A DNA stretch of 64,000 nucleotides from Strongylocentrotus droebachiensis. Lineage: Eukaryota; Echinodermata; Echinoidea; Camarodonta; Strongylocentrotidae. The DNA is taken from the NCBI GenBank assembly GCA_035222895.1, contig JAVYIG010000904.1, positions 1 to 64,000 on the forward strand, read 5' to 3'. A model generated the notes under the pieces. It was not told where the DNA came from. It did not search any database and was given only the letters and a program-made list of their open reading frames with translations. Positions 10,648 through 23,400 of this stretch are shown piece by piece; the stretch's first letter is position 1, and the number at the start of each line of letters is the position of its first letter. Position numbers and translations under genes: made by a program.

Positions 10648-10847
10648 ATTCAAATGACAGTACTGATGTGTCCCCAGGGTATCAAGATCTGATGTCGAAA
10701 CCTCCTGATGCTGCTGCTGGCGGTAGGCCTACGAGGCTGGCTGAGTCGCAACCCCCTGAACCAGAGGATAAAGCCACACTAGACTCTGTAACGCGCCAGC
10801 TCGATTTCGGAAAAAGCACCCTGAAAGAAGATCGAAGTCAAGAGTAG
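10648..10847 (+). CDS. candidate terminal exon of unknown protein
   Basis: A CTTCAAACAG acceptor-like sequence is followed by a 66-codon open frame that begins in phase 2 (first complete codon at 10650) and ends in TAG at 10845-10847. The product is hydrophilic and rich in Pro, Asp and Glu (KPPDAAAGGRPTRLAES, then QPPEPEDKATLDSVTRQL). Its base composition is clearly more GC-rich and codon-like than the flanking DNA. No family was recognised. It could be the last exon of a cellular gene, or a fragment of a transposon-encoded protein, since transposons surround it. No upstream exon was found in the window. Confidence 0.35.
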
Positions 10848-11489
10848 TTTTTATACCCTTGACAGGGATTTTACCTTTACTTTTTATGCTAAAAGGAAAA
10901 GGATTTCCACGAGATTTTAAAGTCTTATCGGACCCTCTGCAGCTCTGCTCCCGACCGGGGCTATCGGATTATTTCACTTATGTTTAATTCTTATCAACTT
11001 TGAATTCGATACCCCTTTTTCCGATTTCCATTAATATTGAAACCCTTAATGGTAGGTTCCCACTGCCGATCAAACCAACCCGACCAAGCCAAATCAAGCC
11101 CGATCACCCATTTTTCCCCGACCAATCCCGACCCCATGCCTAAACACAAGCTCTTCCCGACCGCTATTCGACCATTCACGACCCACATTCGACCATTCAC
11201 GACTCCTGCACGACGTATAGTCGACCACAACTTCGATCTCTTCTCGATCATTCCGATCTGCATACAATCCCAACGCGATCCCTACTAGACCAACTAGACG
11301 TACACACGATCTCTACACAATCCCGACCCGAGCAGATCGACCTGTTCGAACAGGGATCCAAGATGACTCGTGAATTGAGTGGTTGCACAAAATATTATCG
11401 TCAGCTGATGGTACAGTACTCATTTTTGATCAGCGTTCAGTTCATCTCAGACACTCAAGAGATGTAAATCGAACAGTTACATTTGTGGG

Positions 11490-12806
11490 CAGTGGCGGAT
11501 CCAGGAGAGGGGAATGGGCCCGGGAGCCCGGCCCCCCTGGCAACAAAAACAAATAATATGTGCTAAGTCTTCCTTCCCCCCCCCCCGGCCCAAGCCACTG
11601 AACGAAATATCTGACGACGTAATTTTCCTATTTCCGCCCCCCCCCCCCCAAAAAAAAAAAAAAAAAAAAAAAAATGAAAAATGAAAAAAATGAAAAAAAT
11701 GAAAAACATGAAGAAAAAAAAAAGGCTCATCTGACCGTGATTAAATGCCTTAAAACCCCTAAGCTTCCGGGGACTCTGCCCCCTGGATTTCACCTAAGGC
11801 CCAAAGTCAGGCACCTGGATGCTCATCTGACGGTAATTTAATGCTTAAAACCCGTGACGCTAATTAGTGGCCTGCCAGTGTCACAAATAAGGTATCAAAA
11901 TATGTTCATCTGACCGTAATTAAATGCCTAAAACCCCTGAGCTTCTGGGGGCTACGCCCCGTGGACCCAACACCACTTTATGTCCTGCCAGTGTCACAAA
12001 TAAGGTATAAAAATAAGCTTACTGACCGTAATTTATGGCCCCTAACCCCTGAACTTCAGGGGGCTACGCCCCATGGACCCCACCCCAATTCGTGACCTGC
12101 CAGTGTCACGAATAAGGTATAAAAATATGCTAATCTGACGACAATTTAATGTCTAAAACCATTGAGCTTCCTGGGGCTCCGCCCCCTGGACCCAACATCA
12201 ATTTATGTCCTGCCAGTGTCACAAATAAGGTATCAAAATAAGCTCATCTGACCGTAATTTATGGCCCATAAACCTTGAGCTTCCGGGGGCTACGCCCCAT
12301 GGACCCCACCCCAATTCGTGACCTGCCAGTGTCACGAATAAGGTATAAAAATATGCTCATCTGACGATAATTTAAGGTATAAAACCCCTGAGCTTCTGGG
12401 GGCTACGCCCCCTGGACCCAACACCACTTTATGTCCTGCCAGTGTCACAAATAAGGTATAAAAATAAGCTCAACTGACCGTTATGGCCCCTAACCCCTGA
12501 ACCTCACCCCAATTCGTGACCTGCCAGTGCCACAATTAAGGTATACAAATATGCTCATCTGACGATAATTAAATGCCTATTACCTCTGAGATTCTGGGGG
12601 CTCCACCCCTTGACCCCCGCTGAGAAACGTTCAGCGGGGCCTGCATTTAAGAGTGGGGTGATGGGGATTTTTGTTGTCTACCCCCCCCCCCCAAACAAAA
12701 ACAAAAGTGTTTGCCACTACCGATGTCACAATTACGTACCAATATTTGGCTTGCGTAATTTCAAATTTGGCCCCCCCCCCCCTCAGAAATCCTGGATCCG
12801 CGCCTG
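11490..12806. mobile_element. hAT-like element with CAGTGGCGGATCCAGG ends
   Basis: The left end CAGTGGCGGATCCAGG and the right end GAAATCCTGGATCCGCGCCTG-like sequence are inverted copies and are followed internally by G/C runs. The last ~80 bp (TTACGTACCAATATTTGGC to the end) is nearly the same as the right end of the 31059-33371 element, so they belong to one family. Unlike that copy, no matching 8-bp flanks are visible here (ATTTGTGGG against CGTGTCGT), so the copy may be rearranged. It carries a ~113-bp satellite array. Confidence 0.6.
11720..12600. repeat. ~113-bp satellite array (unit S1), about nine units
   Basis: Units begin near 11726, 11822, 11905, 12016, 12130, 12242, 12355, 12467 and 12552, most spaced 111-114 bases. 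Each contains GCTCATCTGACCGTAATT, AAACCCCTGAGCTTC, the palindrome GGGGGCTACGCCCC, and CCTGCCAGTGTCACAAATAA then GGTAT. Two more diverged units occur at 31.7-31.9 kb inside another element of the same family. Confidence 0.9.
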
Positions 12807-13409
12807 CGTGTCGTTGTCATACATGTATGTTACTACCAATTCTAGAAGCGATTAACTTAACTAGTATCAATATACCGGTACGAAGAAAATGGGATTAGAT
12901 CAGCACGTAATTGTGTCCTTGGTTGAGTTGCGATCGGAAAGATCGAGTGCGGTCGAGAAGTGCTCGGGATGTGATCGAGAAGCAGTCGAGAAGTGAGCGA
13001 GTTCGGTCGAGTAACTGTTTAGGGCAGACATGCTCCGATTGTGAAGCGGTTGAGTTGTTGATCGAGTTGATCGGGAACCAATCGTGTCGAAGTTGTGTAT
13101 ACATCGAGATGATCGGGTAGTGATCAGCGGAAAAAAAATCCACCCCGATCAAACTAGACCTCTATACGATCGATTCCCGATCAGCTCGACCTCTACCGTC
13201 GACCAATACACGATCGCTGTACGATCGATTGCCTTCTCGACCCCTACACGATATTTTTTGACATGCCAAAGATTGTCGTGTAGGAAGCCAGATCGATACC
13301 GATCAAGGTAGACCGACCCCGATTGCCCTTGCAGACCGAGCCTGACCAGGCCAAAATAGCTTGATCGGGCTTGGTCGGGGTGGTTTGATCGGCAGTGGGA
13401 ACCTACCAT

Positions 13410-14814
13410 AAAGCTTGGCGTACACTACACGATGTGACTACGATTCTATTTTGAAAGAGTTTGTAATAACATTTTATTATGCCGATTCAAACAAGTACAA
13501 TCTTAATGACCGAGAATCTGAATAATCGGCTCAGAATCGTTGTGACGTCAGACTAAAAGAAGAAGAAAATGATTTTCAAAGTGTCTTTTTAATGAAATAT
13601 AATAAACATAGGGTCTGATCATGCAGTTAGCTAGTATTAGTATTAAATTTTTGGAAAAATTTAGAATAGCATTCTCGATTAATACTTGCCATGAGTAAAG
13701 GGATTGTGATTGTTATTTGGCAATCTTGTTAGGTATATCCTGGCATTTTCCCTTGTATATTTCTGAATTATATATTTCATTCCACTAACTCAAGATTGGG
13801 CAGATCTACGGACGGGAGAGCTGCGAAGGGAGAAGATTTTTCTTTTTTTGTCTACGAGAAGTTGACAAATTGAGTTATCATGGTAAAATTTAAACGGTTT
13901 GATTATGTATGCTAATCATTTCCCCAAGCGTAGATATGAACTGTAAAAAAAGAGGTAAACTGATGAATTGGCCAATGATTATCTTGTAGAAGAAGAACTG
14001 AAGAAGGAAAAAAAAATTGGAAGAAGAGACAGATGGAAATGAGTTTTAAAGTGTCTTTGAAGTAAAATGTTGTAATGAAGTTAAAAATATAATCATGCAG
14101 TTTACTAGTACTGCAACGTCATTTTTGGGAAAATATAATATGATATTTTTGTCACGTTTGAGGCACAATGAAAAAATTAACATTTTGCTCATGTTTGAAA
14201 AATTTAAAATTTAAATTGAATGAATGTATCTACGAGAAAACGCCTGTCTTATATTCCGCCTCTTTATAATTTGATCATATACGCTGATTTGTTATTCACA
14301 ACATAATGTACCTTTAAAATGTTGTTATTCCGGTGTTATAGAAATATTATTGTCAGATCGTCATTTAATTTAAGGAGTCTTTGGTAAAACTCATATTGGA
14401 AATAAAAATGTTCATAGTTATAACATTGTTAGAAATTATAAAAAAGATTTAAACTTCAAAACCTTCGAAGAGATCTTGACAAATTTAAATGGAGCTAATT
14501 GTAATGATGTAATTGGTAATAATGTATCATGAATTACTTCAAGAGTTGTAACAGTGTAATGCTAATTTTTGCCTTAACAATTCTTGCTAAATAATAAATA
14601 TTGGATTCTAGATAGGATAAAAAGTGGTGTAATTGCTTCAATATTAAAACGTTGTCATATCTGTGCTAAAAATTGAATATAAAATATAGGATCTGAGCAG
14701 CAAAATTATGTTGTTATCATGAGTTTGTTATAACGGTATACAAAAGTTCCACTGTACTTTACTTTATCTTTCTTTTCCTTGTACCCGTTTCCTTTCTCTC
14801 TTTCTCTCTCTGAA

Positions 14815-14846
<32 letters not shown>

Positions 14847-15120
14847 TTTTCTCTCTCTTTATCTGTACCTTCCTTTATGTTCTATTTCTATTCAACCCAT
14901 TAATTTAAGTACATGTGCATCTCATTTCAAGGAATTTTGATTGAAATTTTAATCCATGCTAGGAATTACACATGAGCAACTATACAAAAATATATCAATC
15001 CATTCCAATGTAGTACATTGTGCTGTTCATGAATAAGAATGATTGAATTGTATTTTATGATAAAAAGTCAAAAATAGTTTTAACAAATATATTTTAAAAG
15101 GTGTATGAAGTGACCAAGCA
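13410..15120. other. gene-free AT-rich stretch with a diverged duplication
   Basis: No coding exon is visible. Two partly similar segments (about 13540-13640 and 13985-14120) share AGAAGAAGAA, AAAGTGTCTTT, and ATCATGCAGTT with CTAGTA in the same order, suggesting an old direct duplication. A (TC)n tract lies at about 14795-14840. Confidence 0.5.
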
Positions 15121-15159
15121 GTGTGAAATTCATCATCTCTACTTTTCGTGGACAATTAA

Positions 15160-15590
15160 CAATTCAAAAAGGCACTTATCAAACTACAAGGGGCACCTCT
15201 CAGAGTTTAAAAGAGGCAATTATAAGAGGTAAAGGGACACTTCTTGTACCTGCGTTCTCATCTGAGATGAATAGGGTCACTTGTGAGAAGGGAAAGGGGC
15301 ACACATTACGAAGGAAAATGGGCACTTATCGAAGGAAAAGGGGCACCTAGTTATCAGATTTTAAAAGAGCATTTATCAGAGTTGTGAGAAGGGGCATCTA
15401 TGAGAAGGGGAACGTGGTTCTTATTATAAAAGAAAAGGGCCATTTATCAAAGGAAAAGGGCACTTACTAGAAGAAAAACAAAGATGTCAAAATAAAAGTG
15501 GGAATTAATCAGAGGTGAAAAGAGGCACTCATCAGAGATGAAAAGGGGCACTTATCAGTAAAGGAAAGGGTAGTTGTTACCATTGAAAAT
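15160..15590. repeat. degenerate minisatellite with GGGCACTTATCAGAG-like units
   Basis: Repeated AAAAGGGGCACTTATCAGAG-type words at irregular spacing of roughly 20-50 bases. It leads directly into the 25-bp minisatellite. The short open frame across it is not a gene. Confidence 0.75.
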
Positions 15591-17780
15591 CTTACACTCC
15601 CCAGCCAGTCATCATTTTACACTCTTCAGCCAGTCATCATCTTAAACCCCCAAGCCAGTCATCATCTATACACTCCCCAGCCAGTCATCATCTTACACTC
15701 TCCAACCAATTACTAGCTTAGGCCATGTAAAAAAAAAAAAACATGTTTAGCGTCCCCGCCCGCTTACTTTTTTGGGGCCGCCTCCTATTTTTTGGTTTAT
15801 TTTTTTTAGAATTAAAAAAAAAAAAAAAAAAAATGATTTTTTTTTTTTTCTTAAGAAAAAAGAAAAGAAAAACACTGCTAAAATGGATCTATTTCTGATT
15901 TAAAAAAAAAAAAAAAAATGTCCGCGGCCATCTTGAAAAATAGCCCGACTGACAGGGAAAATGTACCGAGCTGCCATGAGCGGCCATTTCGAAGAAAAAA
16001 AAGAAAAGAAAAAAAAAGGGCCTCCTCCTTCCTATTTTTCCAAAAAACAGGACGCTAAACATGTTTTGTTTTTTATTTGGCCTTACACTCCCCAGCCAGT
16101 CATCATATTAGACTCTCCAACCAATTACTAGCTTCCACTCCCCAGCCAGTCATCATCTTAAACTCTCCAACCAATTACTAACTTACACTCCTCAGCCAGT
16201 CATCATGCTACACTCCCCAACCAGTCATTATTTTATACTCCTCACCCAGTCAGCATGTAATATTCCTTAGCCAGTCATCATTTCACACTCCCCAGCCATG
16301 CAGTCATCATTTTACACTCCTCAACCGGTCATCTTTTTTACACTCCTCAGCCAGTCATCATTTTACACTCCCCAGGCTGTCATCATTTTACACTCCTCAG
16401 CCAGCCATCATTTTACACTCCTTAGCCAGTCATCATTTTTACACTCCCCAGCCAGTCATCATTTTACACTCCCCAGCTATGCGGCAATCATGTTAAGCTC
16501 CGATCAGCCAGTCATCATTTTACACTCCTCAGCCTGCCATCATTTTACACTCCGCAGGCAGTCATCATTTTACACTCCTCAACCGGTCATCTTTTTAAAA
16601 CTCCTCAGCCAGTCATCATTTTACACTCCCCAGGCAGTCATCAGTTTACACTCCTCAGCCAGACATCATTTTACACTCCTTAGCCAGTCATCATTTTACA
16701 CTCCCCAGCCAGTCATCATTTTACACTCCTCAGCCAGTCATCGCTTTACACTCCTCACCCAGTCATCATTTTACACTCCCCAGCCAGTCATCTTTTACAC
16801 TCCTCAGCCAGCCATCATTTTACACTTCTCAATCAGTCAGTCATCATGTTACACAACCCAGCCAGTCATCATTTTACACTCCCCAGGCAGTCATCATTTT
16901 ACACTCCTTAGCCAGTCATCATTTTATACTCCCCAGCCAGTCATCATTTTACACTCCCCAGCCAGTCATCATTTTACACTCCCCAGCCAGTCATCATTTT
17001 ACACTCCCCAGCTATGCGGCAATCATGTTAAGCTCCGATCAGCCAGTCATCATTTTACACTCCCCAGCCAGTCATCATTTTACACTCCTCAACCAGTCAT
17101 CGCTTTACACTCCTCACCCAGTCATCATTTTACACTCCCCAGCCAGTCATCTTTTACACTCCTCAGCCAGCCATCATTTTACACTTCTCAATCAGTCAGT
17201 CATCATGTTACACTACCCAGCCAGTCATCATTTTACACTCCCCAGGCAGTCATCATTTTACACTCCTTAGCCAGTCATCGCTTTACACTCCTCACCCAGT
17301 CATCATTTACACTCCCCAGCCAGTCATCATTTTACACTCCCCAGCCAGTTATCATTTTACACTCCTCAGTCAGTCATCATGTTACACTACCCAGCCAGTC
17401 ATCATTTTACACTACTCAGCCAGCCATCATATTACACTCCTTAACCAGCCATCATTTTACACTCCTCAGCCAGTCTGGTAGTCATCGTTTTACACTCCTC
17501 CACCAGTCATCATTTCACATATTTCCCAGCCAGTCGTCGCTTTACACTCGACACCCAGTCATCATTTTACACTTCTGAGCCAGTCATCGTTCTACACTCC
17601 TTAGTCAGACATCATTATACACTCCTCAGCCAGCCATCATTTTACACTCCTTAGCCAGTCTGGAAGTCATCGTTTTACACTCCTTAGCCAGACATCATTT
17701 TACACTCCTCACCCAATCATCATGTTACGCTCCTCAGCCACTCATCGTTTTCACTACTACGTTAGTCATCGTTTCACACG
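15590..17780. repeat. 25-bp minisatellite
   Basis: Tandem copies of CAGCCAGTCATCATTTTACA followed by CTCCC or CTCCT, period 25 bases, about 75 units including diverged ones. It is interrupted by a MITE at 15721-16082. Because 25 is not a multiple of three, a single open frame passes through all three frames of the unit in turn. This explains a spurious 426-codon open frame (16298-17578) with a 25-residue period. A rare variant containing GCTATGCGGCAATCATGTTA occurs twice (about 16478 and 17007, ~529 bp apart), showing segmental amplification within the array. Confidence 0.95.
15721..16082. mobile_element. MITE with TTA target duplication (Harbinger-like)
   Basis: It interrupts the 25-bp minisatellite precisely: the array reads ...ACTAGCTTA, then the element, then TTACACTCC, so TTA (15718-15720, 16083-16085) is the target duplication. 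The termini are inverted: GGCCATGT...ACATGTTTAGCGTCC at the left; GGACGCTAAACATGTTTTG...GGCC at the right. The interior is A/T-run rich with no open frame. The three-base TTA duplication and the GGCC end would suit PIF/Harbinger-type elements, but that assignment is inference. Confidence 0.8.
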
Positions 17781-17789
17781 CAGTTGCCC

Positions 17790-20391
17790 TACATGCCCTT
17801 GTTAGCCACCATTGTACTAAACCACCCATCATAATATTTACATCCTACCAGTTATTCAACGGTCACCCTGGTGAGAAGAAGCCATGCAGATAACATTAAA
17901 ATGCCTTGCATCAAAACATCAGTGCCTTACAAACAGGACCTGGACCCACACTCTTGATTTCCCCAGCAGAGTAGACACAAAACAACTTGACCATGTCAAC
18001 TGTACTGTACCAGTGCTTGCAGACTATTCCTTTATCCAATATCTCTCATAATATTAACTTGCCACACATTTTGAAACAATGAATCAACCACATTTCTGGA
18101 TCGTAATTATCAATAATTTATTCTCAATTAAAAAAGATACTATTGACAGTACTATTCTGATGCACCAATATATGACACACTAAAAACAGAATAGATCTGT
18201 GACATTACACATATACTACAAAAGACAACATATATTTAATAGGGAAATCTTGAGGAAACATTAGTTTAAAAGCATCTTTAAACCAAATGAACTTTAGCCC
18301 CTTGTGCAACCGACTATTGTAATCATTTGACATAAATGAACTTTCAAGTAGATGTCATTATTATAGTAAAGAGATAATGCTTGTTTCACCTTTTGATTGG
18401 ACATAAGTGAATATCCCATATAAAAATGAATCAAAAATCCACAATGTAGGTACCCATTCTGGCTTTAAGAATAAACATTCTTAGTCAAAATACCTTCTTC
18501 TCTCAATTTTAATATGGGATATTCTGCCAGAGATAACCAACGGTGCTAAACTATCGCTGTGCTTCCCCTGTATAGCCCGTACAGATTAGATGACATAAAT
18601 CAATATAATAACATTATATGTATTGTACATGCATCCAAAATATTTAATTTAATATTTATGATGATTGTCTTTACTGTTAATTTTGATTTTTTTTTTTCTC
18701 CTCTTGAATACTCTCACTCTGTTTTCCAAAGTGAATTACAACTTGTACAATATACCCGTACATCAATTCATTTTTAAGAACATATACAAAAATTAACAGA
18801 TTAAAAAAACTGAACCCATATCAAACACATATTCACAGATGATACATCTTACAGTTTACTATTACATGGCAAAATGAGAATTTAAGATGAAAAACTCTGG
18901 AAGATCTGCCATTTCTGTTCAATACTTTTAAATATATTTACATACATGTACATGTTGATTATAATAAATGGTTCAAATTCGAACTAATCAAGATTGTCAA
19001 ATCATTGGCAAAGAAAAGATATGACAGAATGTGATTTTAAAGAGGGGTGCTCCAATAAAAAAAAATTTGCCAACCCTTCTGATCAACTGTTTATAAAAGA
19101 ATCTGAAGAAGAGATATAAATTTTCCTTTCTGCATTTCTCTTCTTGTTTATCATAATGATAAGGTCTAATTTGGGGGAAGATGTAAATCTACTCTAGATT
19201 TATGGAATACCAATGCCAAGTTTAATAGCGATGGATGAAACACAATGAAAATGTGTGTTGCATTTGAAGGTAACCAATCTGTATGTCAGCAAAGGAGTTA
19301 ACTTGATACAGAACACTTTCACAGGTTGGGAGTAATCATTACATATACTTTTGGATTCTACAAACCTTAATACTTAGAAGTCAAGTCAAGCTGTCATTCC
19401 CTTTCGTCAACTCCTGTGGACTTTCTAAAGGCAACTGATTCTTCATACAGTTTCTTGCTGTCTGCTGCCTCGAGATCACCGAAGCAAAGTTACATATAGG
19501 TGATAGTGAATAACCGCAAACCCCTATTAAGTGAAGGATTTCAATCCTCTTGACCCGGATGGATTTTTAAACTTTCCTTTAATAAACCAGGGACCCGTTT
19601 CACAAAGCCTTTTTTCAATGAAAAATGACAAAAATCAGAGACAAATCTGATGATAACCAATCATAAGCTAGGATTTCAGTAGCTTATAACAAAAACTGTT
19701 ATTTGTCACTAATGACAAGTTTTGTGAAACGCCCCCCTGTTTCAAAGTTGGAATCCTACACTCAAAGAGTTTGCAGAAATAGCTTCGTCGAGAGGTTTGC
19801 AACATAGAGCTGATGTAGGAGAGTTACAAATTCTGATCCTGTCTACTGTCCACTGCGGTCCACTGCATATCCACTCTCCTTAAAAAAAACCAGGAACTTA
19901 TGATTTTTCATGACACTGACAGCCATTTCCACGGCAAGAAGCATGTAACACGATCGCAACTATTTTCGAAAAATTAATTCAAGGGTAATTTCAATACCCA
20001 ACTGTATGTCCCATAGAAATCATGTTCGGATCAAGTAATACTTCATTTTCATTTCAACATGTGACGCACTAGGCTACTGAAATTGCCTGAGGTTGATTTT
20101 TCTAAAGTAGTTGCTATTGTGATATGTGGCAATCGTAAAAATCAAAGGTTTTGATTCAAGTTTGCGATTTAATCATTCGACACTGCGACAATTCGCCAAT
20201 CTGGACAACTGGCAAATTCTTTTGAACAAAAAATCCCACAGTTATTAAGCAGTCATAAAATGTCCCTGATGAATGCATACCTACAAAATGAATCCTTTTC
20301 AAGTCTAAACATTGGTCGCTGATGAGTTTGTGTTTCCTGTAGGAAGATGCTCTATGATACATGTAGCTTTTGTCCAATTATGTGAGTTTTA
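17790..20391. other. region downstream of the TK2 gene
   Basis: No coding sequence was found. The part next to 20391 probably includes the 3' untranslated region of the minus-strand kinase gene, whose length cannot be set from sequence alone. Minus-strand AATAAA-type signals occur here (for example within TTTATT at 18119). An inverted-repeat-like pair (GACCCGTTTCACAAAGCC near 19591 and GTTTTGTGAAACGCCCCC near 19719) marks a ~150-bp MITE-like repeat. Confidence 0.4.
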
Positions 20392-20496
20392 TTATCTCTG
20401 TACAATGCACCTGTCTCGTCCTGTAGGAAGAATATGTTCCTTGTTATCCTTGTAATATTGCAGCATTTGTTCCATTGAATTGTTGGAATCGATAAC
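20392..20496 (-). CDS. TK2: TK2 exon 6 (C-terminus)
   Basis: 105 nt including TAA. Encodes [18 protein letters not shown] to the end, corresponding to the VIE...ME.ML tail of TK2. It was missed by a simple ORF scan because it is short and lacks a suitable start. Confidence 0.88.
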   Translation of the reverse strand, partial: VIDSNNSMEQMLQYYKDNKEHILPTGRDRCIVQR

Positions 20497-23400
20497 CTGT
20501 AAAGAACAAAATAAAGAGGCAGGGCCCCCAAGAATAACAGTATTTTAACTACTGATGGGGCTACCCTGTTGAAATAAAACTAAATAAATAAATAAAATTA
20601 AAAAAATAAAATATGAAATCAGATTTATGGCAGATTTATAAACAAAATTACAGTTACAACTAAAACATAGGATAAATTTCTTCACTACTCAACATAAAGG
20701 GCAATCCAACCCTCATTATGAGGTCAACTGTATGAAAGCAGAAAAATAAGAGGATCAGAACGGCAAAAGTTTGAAATAATTTGACCAAAAAATAAAAAAT
20801 TATGTATGTTTCAAATATGAAATCACTACATACACTGAATGCAAATCTCATACTGGCAATAAGGTATTGACATAGTCAGTCTCACAGACAACTCTCCTGT
20901 TTGTCATGTACAAAAATATTCTTTATTTCCGTCTTCTCCAAATGGCCTTCTCCCTTGTGGTACAATTAAAAATATATCATGGATAGCATATTTCATTTTT
21001 GTTTAAATTATGGGTCCTCTTTATAGTTAAGACCTCATGAGTAATACATTTTGAAAAAGTGTATTTTAGTTTGCGTTTTGGAACAAATGGGACAGTTGTC
21101 TGCAACTACACCATAGTAAACATTATCTTCTAATTAAACTTGTACTTGTCAGTTTGATTTCTTGCAAACTTTCCCCAATCTGCTTTCTGTATTTGTTCTG
21201 CTTTCTTTCAAACCAATCTGATATTAAGGGTGACAATGAATGAAATCATGACAATGTTAATGCCAGTGCACATATACATGTACATTAATTGAGTATGAGG
21301 GCAGCGCATGTAGGTAGCACCCTACTTCAGCTCTCAAAATTCTGAGGAAGCTACCAGTTTGAAGAGAAAGTTACAGTGAATCTGATGGACACTTCATCAT
21401 TCTGGTTGCTCACTCCTTATTCAAGATATTTGTAGAAAACTCATTGGTACATATTTTTAGATATGCAGCAAAAATATTGTACATGTACAGTTAACAAACT
21501 AAATTATTTATACCCTTTGTAAAATTGATGTTTTTTATGTTTTTTTAACTCAAGAATGAAAGGTGGACTGGTTGAATTAATACCATTGTTGAATACTTTT
21601 AGACGTAAGCTTTAACATATCACATTTTCAAGAAACATAAGTTAGGACAAATCGATTTTTTAGGTACCGGGGGTACTTTTTACAATTACAAAACTTGGTA
21701 AGGATATGAATGATATACTTGTTAAACAGTATATACTCCATATATATAATTCATTTAAGAGTAAGAATTCTGAAATCATTTTGAGATATATTGATCAAAC
21801 ATCATTGACTTAATGGTACTCCATATACTATACTCTATCTACATTGCAAAATTCATGAATCAATTTCGCTCTGCAGCAAAGAATTCTCCACCATGAGACC
21901 ACAAGAACAACAAGGTCTTTTACGGTTAAAAAATGAAATTTGACTACTCTAAAAGGGCCTTACCACAACAGGCGCAGGAAGAGGAAAACTATTTCCATGG
22001 ATGAGCCAATCTTCGTACAGCTCATGTAGCTTGGTGAGGTAATCTATCGAGATTCCCGTCTCTTCTCGTCTGTGTCTCTTCTGAATCCGTTCGTAGCAGT
22101 GCTCTGGAGACGTCCTCAGGTACACTATACAGAGTAATAAAAAATGAAAACCAGATTCCACTCTAGGTACAATTGCAAGTTACATACATGACATAAGTTT
22201 GGTGGTAATCCATCAATTGGTTCTTGGGATAACATGATCACGAGAACGGGACATACAGACGAATGGACGGACGGACAACCAGAAAAACATAATGCCTCCG
22301 GCTACTTTGAAGCGGAGGCATAACAAAACGCCGCTGATGGAGTTGCAAAATACAGGATCATTAATGGAGACATTTTACACATTTGGAAACCCGTCATAGC
22401 TTATCCTCCGAATGATATGCCGTTTGGACAGAGACAACCTGTAAGCAACTTTTTAAGTTTCTTTTTAGGGGTGAATGAAATTCACTGATTTTCCCTGATA
22501 GTATTTTTTCTGAAATTCCCGGACTGGAAAACAAGAAACTTGTTTCCCCCCGATATCCAGGATAGCTGGGAGCTCCGGTGATATCCATTTTAAAGTCTAC
22601 CAAGGTTTTCTTAGATTTGACACTTTGATCAATTTAATCTAGGCAATTGGCAGCTGATAGGCGATATTTTACTTACCAATCTGATCTACATTGCAATATG
22701 ACGTAGTAATAATCCAGTCAAACCATTCAGTAAGGACAGCATACTCTGCATCAGACATCACACCACTGGTGGACAAAAAGATAAGGAAACATTAATAATA
22801 GTACCTGTAACATAATTCTATAGCGCTCGTATACGCACTTGACTATTACCCTGCTCAAGTTCATGTTGGCTAATAATAACAAAATAATAATAGTAATAAT
22901 AAAACCTAAATAATAATAGTAATAATAAAACATAAATAATAATAGTAATAATAAAACCTAAATAATAATAGTAATAATAAAACATAAATAATAATAGTAA
23001 TAATAATAATAATGAAATAATAATGATAACAATCATAATCATGATGATGATAATGATAATAATAATAATAATAATAATGATAATCATGATGATAATGATA
23101 ATAATGATAACAATAACAATAGCAATACATATCTAAATGATTTGTCCTGGCCCCTGTTAGATTGAGACTTTTTATTCATAGACAAGCACACGACTGATCT
23201 GACATCACTCCGATTTGGAGCCGATTTGGCTTTTCCTTCTACAAGGTAGCTTGCGATTCCCCAAAATATTGATTACATGATTATGACATATAACTACACA
23301 GAACCCCAACATTACGATTCACATGTTTGAATTCATATAAAATTTCCAAAATTGGATCATAGTCAAAATTTATACTGAGTAGGCTTTAACCTGAACAACT

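Larger units (their letters stand above)
11050..13409. mobile_element. large DNA element with long inverted arms rich in CGATC/CGACC
   Basis: The left end TGGTAGGTTCCCACTGCCGA and the right end (opposite strand) are the same sequence; after it both arms run on through similar GATCAAACC and CCGACCAAGC blocks. Left arm about 11050-11350, right arm about 12890-13409. Both arms are packed with CGATC, CGACC and GATCG words, all on the same strand sense within an arm. Such subterminal repeats are typical transposase-binding sites. The middle is occupied by another element (11490-12806). No transposase is seen. The target duplication is unclear (TTAA at the left, TAAA at the right). Confidence 0.7.

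Noticed and set aside
16298..17578. 426-codon open frame on the plus strand
   Set aside because: It is the translation of a 25-bp minisatellite lacking stops; the peptide has a 25-residue period equal to three DNA units and no domain character.
15590..17780. CRISPR-like array of short direct repeats
   Set aside because: Units are head-to-tail with no unique spacers, and the window is animal DNA; it is a minisatellite.
22818..23130. Ile/Tyr-rich open frames on the minus strand
   Set aside because: These are translations of an ATA-type microsatellite in a TK2 intron.
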